Shown piece by piece: positions 58,760 to 64,000 of a stretch of DNA of 64,000 nt. Below the pieces are notes generated by a model that worked only from the letters and a program-made list of their open reading frames with translations, had not been told where the DNA came from and searched no databases. How positions within the stretch are numbered: the first letter of the stretch is position 1; each line of letters opens with the position of its first letter. This DNA comes from JACVRX01 sp963819885. GTDB lineage: Bacteria; Actinomycetota; Actinomycetes; Jiangellales; Jiangellaceae. A program made the translations under genes and the position numbers. The DNA is taken from positions 1 through 64,000 of the forward strand of contig CAWFXV010000031.1 in assembly GCA_963819885.1 (NCBI GenBank), written 5' to 3'.

Positions 58760-59061
58760 CCGCCCGGCCCACCGCCCCCGCCGGCGAGCGCGGGCCACTC
58801 GACCAGACCTTCACCGCCGTCCTTCAGCGCAGCAATGCCAGGGGCGGCTGGACGTTCGTCGTGACGGACTGGACCGCGGAGTTCTTCGGCACCCGAGGCC
58901 TGGTCAAAGTCATCGGCACCGTCGACGGACAACCGTTTCACAGCTCATTCATGGCACTCGGAGACGGCACCCACAAGCTGCCCGTGACCGCCGACCTGCG
59001 TGCCGCGATCGGCAAGGGCGACGGCGACACCGTCACCATCCACCTCACCGAACGGCTCTGA
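58756..59061 (+). CDS. DUF1905 domain protein
   Basis: A 101-residue DUF1905 protein: QTFTAVLQRSNARGGWTFVV, KVIGTVDGQPFHSSFMALGD and HKLPVTADLRAAIGKGDGDT. Small beta-barrel of unknown function, common next to YdeI/OmpD-associated or SRPBCC genes. ATG 58756 overlaps the VOC stop. Third gene of the ArsR-SRPBCC operon. Confidence 0.85.
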   Translation: MTARPTAPAGERGPLDQTFTAVLQRSNARGGWTFVVTDWTAEFFGTRGLVKVIGTVDGQPFHSSFMALGDGTHKLPVTADLRAAIGKGDGDTVTIHLTERL

Positions 59062-59113
59062 GGCGGGTCCACGCCCGTTCCGCCTATCCGAAGGCGTGAC
59101 TAGCGTTGGCGGA

Positions 59114-61684
59114 ATGACCAAGCCGGCTACGGAGAAGGTCACGTCGCCTGAACCCGACGGGCTCGACGAAGCCGACCTGGCGAATCGGCTCGCAGACCTG
59201 AGTCTGGAGCAGAAGGTTCGACTGCTCACCGGTGCCGACGTCTGGGCCATGCACGCCGAGCCCGTGATCGGGCTGCGCCGGGTGGTCACCTCCGACGGGC
59301 CGGCGGGGGTTCGTGGCGAACGGTGGGACGAGCGTTACCCGTCGGCCAACGTGCCCTCCCCCACGGCGCTGGCAGCGACCTGGGACGAGGACCGATTAGA
59401 GCGAATCGGGCGCCTACTGGCCAGTGAGGCGCGACGAAAGGGCGTCGACGTGCTGCTGGCTCCCACCGTCAATTTGCACCGGACGCCGAATGGCGGGCGG
59501 CACTTCGAATGCCTCTCCGAAGATCCGCTGCTCACGGCCCGGATCGGCAGCGCCTACGTGCGAGGCGTACAGGCCGGCGGTGTCGCCGCTACCGTCAAGC
59601 ACTTCGTCGCCAACGACTCCGAGACCGACCGGTTCACGGTTGACGCCCAGGTCGACGAGCGCACGTTGCGTGAGCTCTACCTAGCTCCCTTCGAGGCCAT
59701 CGTCCGTACAGCCGGCGCCTGGGCCGTCATGGCCGCATACAACGCGGTCAACGGCACGACGATGACCGAGAACCCGCTACAACGCGATGTGCTCAAGGCC
59801 GAATGGGGTTTTGACGGGGTCGTCATGTCCGACTGGTACGCAGGCCGGTCGCTCGCTGCCGCAGACGACGGCCTGCTCGACCTGGTCATGCCCGGCCCGA
59901 CGGGTCCCTGGGGCGATGCGCTTGTCTCCGCCGTCCGCTCCGGCACGATTCCTGAGTCCGCCGTCGACGGCCATGTGCTGCGCATCTTGCGTCTGGCAGC
60001 GCGCGTCGGCGCTCTGGATGGAATCCCTGCGGCAGTACACACCGCAGCGCCATGGACGGATGAGCAAATTCGTGCGCAGCTGCGGTCCACCGCCGCAGCC
60101 GGTTTCGTGCTCGCCCGCAACGAGAGCTCGCTGCTTCCGCTTGATGCTGACGCCGTGCGCAAGGTGGCGGTACTCGGGCCGAACGCCGCGGTCGCTCGCA
60201 CCCTCGGCGGTGGAAGCGCGACCGTCTTCCCGGCTCATGTCGTCTCCCCCCTCGACGGATTGCGGGCCGCCCTGGGCGACGAGGTAGAGGTGGTTCACGC
60301 CGCAGGGGTTCGGGCCGGCGACCGGCTTCCAATCGCCCCTGTCGACCTGCTCAGGGTTCCGGATACCGATGCCGTCGGGGTGGAAGTGCGGTTCTACGCC
60401 GCGGACGGCTCGGAGCTGGGCCGCGAGCAACGCCGGGCCGCCTCGATGCTCTGGTGGGGACCCATCGACGACACACTCGCCGCGTCCCAGGTCCACCACC
60501 TCGAGGTGCGGACCAGCCTGCGGGTGCCCGACGACGGCACCTACGTCATCGGGGCCTCCGGACTGGGAACCTTATCTTTGTCGGTCGACGGAACGACCGT
60601 GCTCGACGCCACCATCGAGCTGTCCCCGGGTGCGGACGTCGTCGAGGGCATCATGAAACCGCCACAGCACAGGGCCGCCGTCACATTGTCCGCGGGACGC
60701 GACGTTCCCGTGGTGCTCACCTTCCAGCCTGCGGAAGGCTCCGCGTCACTCGGCGGCGAGGCTGTCACGATGCTGACAGTTCAGCTCAACCTCGCTCGGC
60801 AACGCGACGACGAGGCCGAGTTCGAACAAGCCGTGACTTTGGCAGCGGACGCCGACGTTGCGGTCCTCGTCGTCGGCACGACCGAGGAGGTCGAGAGCGA
60901 AGGATTCGACCGCACGAGCCTGACCTTGCCCGGTCGACAAGACGAGCTGGTCGCCCGGGTCGCCGCGGTGAACCCGCGGACTGTGGTCGTCGTCAACGCC
61001 GGTGCCCCGGTGCTGCTGCCGTGGGCCGACGACGTCGCCGCTGTGCTGCTCGCGTGGTTCCCCGGCCAGGAGTTCGGCGACGCTCTCGCCGACGTGCTGC
61101 TCGGTCGCGCCGAGCCAGGAGGGCGACTGCCCACCACGTGGCCTATGTCTGAAGTCGGCCATCCAACGGTGACCCCGGTAGCCGGCACGCTTTCCTACGA
61201 CGAGGGCCTGTTCGTCGGCTACCGCGCTTACGACCGAGACGGCCACACCCCTCGTTTCCCGTTCGGCCATGGTCTCGGCTACACCCAGTGGGTCTACGAC
61301 TCCGTGGATGTGCCCGACTCGACGGTCGCCGGCGAGGACGTGACCGTCCGGATCTCGGCGCGCAACACTGGCGATCGTTCAGGTCGGGATGTTGTTCAGG
61401 TGTACGCCTGTCGCCCGGACAGCTCGCTCGAGCGGCCGATTCGCTGGCTCGCCGGCTTCGCCGCGGTCGAAGCCGAGGCCGGTGAATCCGCAGAAGTGGA
61501 CGTCATCGTCGCAGCCCGCTCGTTCCAGCATTGGGACGTCGACGCCGGGGAATGGGTCACCGAGCCCGGTACCTTCCGGCTCGAGGCCGGACGGTCCAGT
61601 CGCGACCTGCTCTCGTCTGCCGAGATCACCGTCGGGCCGATCTCCAGTGAGCGCGACCTCCTCGACGGCCTGCCAGCCTCGTAA
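59114..61684 (+). CDS. Beta-glucosidase, glycoside hydrolase family 3, with PA14-like insert
   Basis: An 856-residue GH3 enzyme: ADVWAMHAEPVIGL and VVTSDGPAGVRG at the start, KHFVANDSETDRF, the nucleophile Asp in GFDGVVMSDWYAGRS, and a second domain with VAVLGPNAAVARTLGGGSAT. A PA14-like region occupies about residues 410-560, then LLPWADDVAAVLLAWFPGQE, FPFGHGLGYTQW and a fibronectin-III-like C-terminus. No signal peptide; intracellular. ATG 59114. It is an intact relative of the broken GH3 at 49131-50650, which lacks the insert. Confidence 0.92.
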   Translation: MTKPATEKVTSPEPDGLDEADLANRLADLSLEQKVRLLTGADVWAMHAEPVIGLRRVVTSDGPAGVRGERWDERYPSANVPSPTALAATWDEDRLERIGRLLASEARRKGVDVLLAPTVNLHRTPNGGRHFECLSEDPLLTARIGSAYVRGVQAGGVAATVKHFVANDSETDRFTVDAQVDERTLRELYLAPFEAIVRTAGAWAVMAAYNAVNGTTMTENPLQRDVLKAEWGFDGVVMSDWYAGRSLAAADDGLLDLVMPGPTGPWGDALVSAVRSGTIPESAVDGHVLRILRLAARVGALDGIPAAVHTAAPWTDEQIRAQLRSTAAAGFVLARNESSLLPLDADAVRKVAVLGPNAAVARTLGGGSATVFPAHVVSPLDGLRAALGDEVEVVHAAGVRAGDRLPIAPVDLLRVPDTDAVGVEVRFYAADGSELGREQRRAASMLWWGPIDDTLAASQVHHLEVRTSLRVPDDGTYVIGASGLGTLSLSVDGTTVLDATIELSPGADVVEGIMKPPQHRAAVTLSAGRDVPVVLTFQPAEGSASLGGEAVTMLTVQLNLARQRDDEAEFEQAVTLAADADVAVLVVGTTEEVESEGFDRTSLTLPGRQDELVARVAAVNPRTVVVVNAGAPVLLPWADDVAAVLLAWFPGQEFGDALADVLLGRAEPGGRLPTTWPMSEVGHPTVTPVAGTLSYDEGLFVGYRAYDRDGHTPRFPFGHGLGYTQWVYDSVDVPDSTVAGEDVTVRISARNTGDRSGRDVVQVYACRPDSSLERPIRWLAGFAAVEAEAGESAEVDVIVAARSFQHWDVDAGEWVTEPGTFRLEAGRSSRDLLSSAEITVGPISSERDLLDGLPAS

Positions 61685-61779
61685 GAGACGCAGGGACGCG
61701 GGAGGCGACCCTGCGACATTTGGGAAGATCGTTATGGCAGTGTTGGGCCAACCGTCAGCTCGCTCCCGTAGGAGTCCAC

Positions 61780-62388
61780 ATGAGCGAAACATCGGTCCCC
61801 GACGCTCGCGGCGTCGATGACCTTCCCGACTGGGTACGACGCACCTGGCTGGTCCCGCTGATACTCGGGACCGCGCTGGTCGTGCTCGGGCTGATTCTGC
61901 TGTTCAACCTCGACGCGAGCGTCGGGACACTCCGCTGGCTCATCGTGATCGCGTTGGTTCTCGCCGCCATCGAGGCCTTCGCCACGGCTTCGCTCCGCGC
62001 CAAACCCTGGGTCGGGTGGGTCGTGGGGTTTATCTACTTGGCCGGAGCCGTCATCGGCATCGTCTGGCCTGGCGTTACGCTGCTCGTCCTCATCATCATC
62101 GTGGGCATCTCGTTCCTCGTTGGCGGGGTTGTCCAGGCGGTCACGGCCTGGCAGCTAAAGGGGACCGCGACGGGTTGGGGTTGGGCCTTCGCATTCGGCC
62201 TGCTGTCGGTGCTGGCGGGCCTGTTCTTTCTGTTCGCTAGTCCAGCCAATTCGGTCCTTGTTCTTGCCCTCGTGTTGGCTTTCTACGTGTTCATGACCGG
62301 AGTCATGTTGGTGGCTCTGGCCTTCGCCGTTCGCAACGTGACGAATGCCTTGGCCGACGGGGTCGCCGACACCACACCGGATCTCTGA
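61780..62388 (+). CDS. HdeD family membrane protein
   Basis: A 202-residue protein with six predicted membrane segments in three hairpins: WLVPLILGTALVVLGLILLF, WLIVIALVLAAIEAFATAS, WVVGFIYLAGAVIGIVWPG, LLVLIIIVGISFLVGGVVQA, WAFAFGLLSVLAGLFFLFA and LVLALVLAFYVFMTGVMLV. It matches the HdeD/DUF308 family, associated with acid resistance in enterobacteria; role here unknown. ATG 61780 with TAGGAG 6 bases upstream. Confidence 0.85.
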   Translation: MSETSVPDARGVDDLPDWVRRTWLVPLILGTALVVLGLILLFNLDASVGTLRWLIVIALVLAAIEAFATASLRAKPWVGWVVGFIYLAGAVIGIVWPGVTLLVLIIIVGISFLVGGVVQAVTAWQLKGTATGWGWAFAFGLLSVLAGLFFLFASPANSVLVLALVLAFYVFMTGVMLVALAFAVRNVTNALADGVADTTPDL

Positions 62389-62430
62389 TCACGGTCGCAT
62401 ACGGTCTGGCCGGCGTCCTACGGTGACGAC

Positions 62431-63060
62431 ATGCGGGTGACGAAGTACGAGCACTCATGCCTTTTGGTGGAGGACGGCGACGTTCGGATCTTGACCGATC
62501 CCGGAGAACTGACTCACGGATTCGTCAACCTCACCGGCCTGAGCGCAATTCTGGTCACTCACCAGCACTTCGACCACATCGACCTCGAGCGCATCGCGCC
62601 ATTGCTCGAGCGCAATCCGAAGGCCGCCCTCTACGCCGACGAGGCCACCGCGGCGCTTCTCGCCGAACGCGACATCCCGGCTCAAGCAGCACGCCAGGGT
62701 GACCGACTCGACGTCGGCGTCGAGGTGGCCGTCTACGGCCGCGAACACGCGGTGATCCATCCGGAGATTCCGGTCGTCCCCAATGTCGGCTACCTCGTCG
62801 GAGGCCGGTTCTTTCATCCCGGCGACTCGTTCACGGTGCCCGACATGCCGGTCGAGGTGTTGGGGCTGCCGACGGCGGCCCCCTGGCTCAAAGCCAGCGA
62901 AGCAATCGATTACTTGCGGGCGGTCGCCCCCCGAATTGCCATCCCCATCCACGAAGGACTGCTGGCCAGGCCCGGCGTCTACTACGGGCACTATCAACGG
63001 CTTGCACCGGCTGCAACGGAGGTCAGACTGCTCGAGCCGGACGGGCACATCAGGATCTGA
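62431..63060 (+). CDS. MBL-fold metallo-hydrolase (UlaG-like)
   Basis: A 209-residue metallo-beta-lactamase-fold protein: TKYEHSCLLVEDGDVRILTDPG, the metal motif VTHQHFDHIDLERI (HxHxDH), FFHPGDSFTVPDMPVEVLGL and IPIHEGLLARPG. It belongs to the small L-ascorbate-6-phosphate lactonase-like group often annotated as Zn-dependent hydrolases. ATG 62431. Monocistronic; substrate unknown. Confidence 0.87.
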   Translation: MRVTKYEHSCLLVEDGDVRILTDPGELTHGFVNLTGLSAILVTHQHFDHIDLERIAPLLERNPKAALYADEATAALLAERDIPAQAARQGDRLDVGVEVAVYGREHAVIHPEIPVVPNVGYLVGGRFFHPGDSFTVPDMPVEVLGLPTAAPWLKASEAIDYLRAVAPRIAIPIHEGLLARPGVYYGHYQRLAPAATEVRLLEPDGHIRI

Positions 63061-63104
63061 CGTCCCAGCTCCCGTTCAACAACCGGCGGGCATAGACCTG
63101 GTGC

Positions 63105-63116
63105 TATCATGTGATA
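63105..63116. promoter_or_regulatory. Putative VapB operator
   Basis: TATCATGTGATA has 5-bp inverted arms (TATCA/TGATA) with a 2-nt centre and lies 17 bp before the antitoxin start; TATCAT could itself be the -10 element. Ribbon-helix-helix antitoxins usually bind such sites to autorepress. Confidence 0.45.
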
Positions 63117-63132
63117 TCAAGAGGTGATGCCC

Positions 63133-63351
63133 ATGGGTGATCTGCTCATCCGCGATGTCCCCGAGGATGTCGTCACCGCGATCGACGAAAAGGCCCGGCA
63201 GATGGGCTTGTCCCGCAGCGAGTACCTTCGCCGAGCACTTGCGCGGGAGCGAACCGCACCGGACGTCGTCACCGCGACGGATCTCCAACGTTTCGCGTAT
63301 ACGTTCGCTGAACTCGGCGACGCAGAGATCATGCGACGTGCTTGGGAGTGA
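63133..63351 (+). CDS. vapB: Ribbon-helix-helix antitoxin (VapB-like)
   Basis: A 72-residue protein: GDLLIRDVPEDVVTAIDEKA and GLSRSEYLRRALARERT form a ribbon-helix-helix DNA-binding domain; the C-terminal 25 residues (TATDLQRFAYTFAELGDAEI) would wrap the toxin. ATG 63133 with AAGAGG 8 bases upstream; GTG 63124 and ATG 63127 are alternatives. Overlaps vapC (GTGA). Neutralises the PIN toxin and represses the operon. Confidence 0.87.
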   Translation: MGDLLIRDVPEDVVTAIDEKARQMGLSRSEYLRRALARERTAPDVVTATDLQRFAYTFAELGDAEIMRRAWE

Positions 63352-63755
63352 CCGGCTGGCTCATCGACAAGTCCGCACTCGTGCGATTGGGGTCGAGTCC
63401 AGACGCAGATGAGTGGGCGAGCAAGATCCACCGCGGGCTTGTGCGGATCGCGACGGTGACGCGGCTCGAGGTCGGCTACTCTGCCCGAACAGCCGCCGAT
63501 CTGACGGTAAGCATCGCGCAACCGCCGCTGTCGTCGATGCCAGTCGAGTACCTCACCCCGGCCATCGAAGATCGCGCCGTCGAGGTCCAGACGATGTTGG
63601 CGCACCGCGGCCAGCACCGGGCGGCGTCGGTGCCTGATCTCCTGATTGCGGCCGCAGCCGAACTCGCCAGCTTGACTGTGCTGCACGTGGACAGCGACTT
63701 CGAGCTCATCGCCGAGATCACGGGGCAGCCAGAAGAGCGCCTGCGCTGCGAATGA
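63348..63755 (+). CDS. vapC: PIN-domain ribonuclease toxin (VapC-like)
   Basis: A 135-residue PIN domain: the first catalytic Asp in GWLIDKSALVRLG, an acidic residue in TRLEVGYSAR, the third in ASVPDLLIAAAAELA and the fourth in LHVDSDFELIAEIT, all present. VapC toxins cleave tRNA or rRNA to arrest growth. GTG 63348 overlaps the antitoxin stop. Intact type II toxin-antitoxin pair next to the decayed region. Confidence 0.9.
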   Translation: MTGWLIDKSALVRLGSSPDADEWASKIHRGLVRIATVTRLEVGYSARTAADLTVSIAQPPLSSMPVEYLTPAIEDRAVEVQTMLAHRGQHRAASVPDLLIAAAAELASLTVLHVDSDFELIAEITGQPEERLRCE

Positions 63756-63762
63756 CCAGGAG

Positions 63763-64000
63763 CTAGTCGACGAGCAGCACGAGCTTGCCGCGGACGTGCC
63801 CCTCCTCGCTGAGCCGGTGCGCCTGCGGGCCGTCGGCGAGGGAGAACGTCTGCGCGACCGGCATCGAGAACTCGCCGCGCTCCCACAGTTCGGCTGCCTC
63901 GGCAAGGGCATGCCAAGCCCTGCTGTCGCCAGCCCGTCCACTGGTGTAGTGCACCCCGTATTGCTCGGCCTGCCGATCTGCGATGGTGACGACACGGTCA
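63763..64000 (-). CDS. NADPH:quinone oxidoreductase-like protein, 3' end only
   Basis: The last 78 residues of a medium-chain dehydrogenase: ALAEAAELWERGEFSMPVAQ, TFSLADGPQAHRLSEEGHVR and GKLVLLVD, which is the C-terminal signature of quinone oxidoreductases and zinc-type reductases. The start lies beyond base 64000. Convergent with vapC, 7 bp apart. Confidence 0.8.
   Translation of the reverse strand, partial: DRVVTIADRQAEQYGVHYTSGRAGDSRAWHALAEAAELWERGEFSMPVAQTFSLADGPQAHRLSEEGHVRGKLVLLVD

Noticed and set aside
61725..61750. GAAGATCGTT half-site similar to the 57451 palindrome
   Set aside because: Only 10 bases and no partner arm; noted as a possible half copy but not listed as a repeat.

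Overview
This 64 kb window is high-GC DNA (roughly two thirds G+C by eye) from an actinobacterium, most likely a mycothiol-producing member of the class Actinomycetes. The evidence is a GlnR-type regulator directly followed by mshD, a ppk1 next to a MutT1-like Nudix/phosphatase fusion, a DosR/DosS-like pair, a CsoR with C36-H61-C65 spacing, many GTG/TTG starts and many 4-bp ATGA/GTGA overlaps. I could not place it to genus. I saw no rRNA, no convincing tRNA and no CRISPR array. It looks like chromosome: a conserved core on the left and an accessory, heavily decayed stretch on the right.

Layout. (1) 1-2301, minus strand: alpha/beta hydrolase, MoaD-like protein, membrane protein, ECF sigma factor (cut by the edge). 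(2) 2382-13600, plus: glnR-mshD, ppk1, CYTH-CHAD protein, mutT1-like gene, DUF2332 gene, then pstSCAB behind a Pho-box-like direct repeat. This is a phosphate/polyphosphate block, and PPK2 at 30.4-31.2 kb belongs to the same theme. (3) 13.7-25.4 kb: CsoR with its operator, LD-carboxypeptidase, a MtnA/class II aldolase pair, a methyltransferase, a flavin monooxygenase, a Pit transporter remnant, a Ser/Thr kinase, a phosphotransferase, Ung, and a VOC gene that appears split around another VOC gene. (4) 25.5-45.4 kb: cold-shock protein, GH36 alpha-galactosidase, an NlpC/P60 hydrolase behind a c-di-AMP (ydaO) riboswitch, PPK2, a DosRS-like two-component pair with Dos-box-like sites, a SpoIIE/STAS module, citrate synthase, a MarR/reductase pair, and a 748-aa cytoplasmic metzincin-like protein convergent with an unknown 100-aa protein. 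(5) 45.5-58.8 kb: a gene graveyard. Fragments of EamA, GH3, PcaD, PobA, cupin, alpha/beta hydrolase and GH78 genes lie end to end between intact genes (pcaC, pcaI, pcaJ, pcaF and ArsR/SRPBCC modules). (6) 59.1-64 kb: intact GH3, HdeD-like protein, MBL-fold protein, a VapBC toxin-antitoxin pair and the 3' end of a quinone oxidoreductase gene.

How the genes work together. PstSCAB takes up phosphate; PPK1, PPK2, the CHAD protein and the Nudix/phosphatase handle polyphosphate and nucleotide pools. The DosS-like kinase, DosR-like regulator, PPOX-fold protein and DoxX gene, with Dos-box-like palindromes at 33524 and 36465, look like a small dormancy or redox regulon. The beta-ketoadipate genes (pcaC, I, J, F) survive, while pcaD and pobA are only fragments. 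The features least explained by known gene families are long-arm inverted repeats, mostly just after stop codons (28247, 40924, 44212, 57451) plus one at 23721; two of them share a 24-nt arm.
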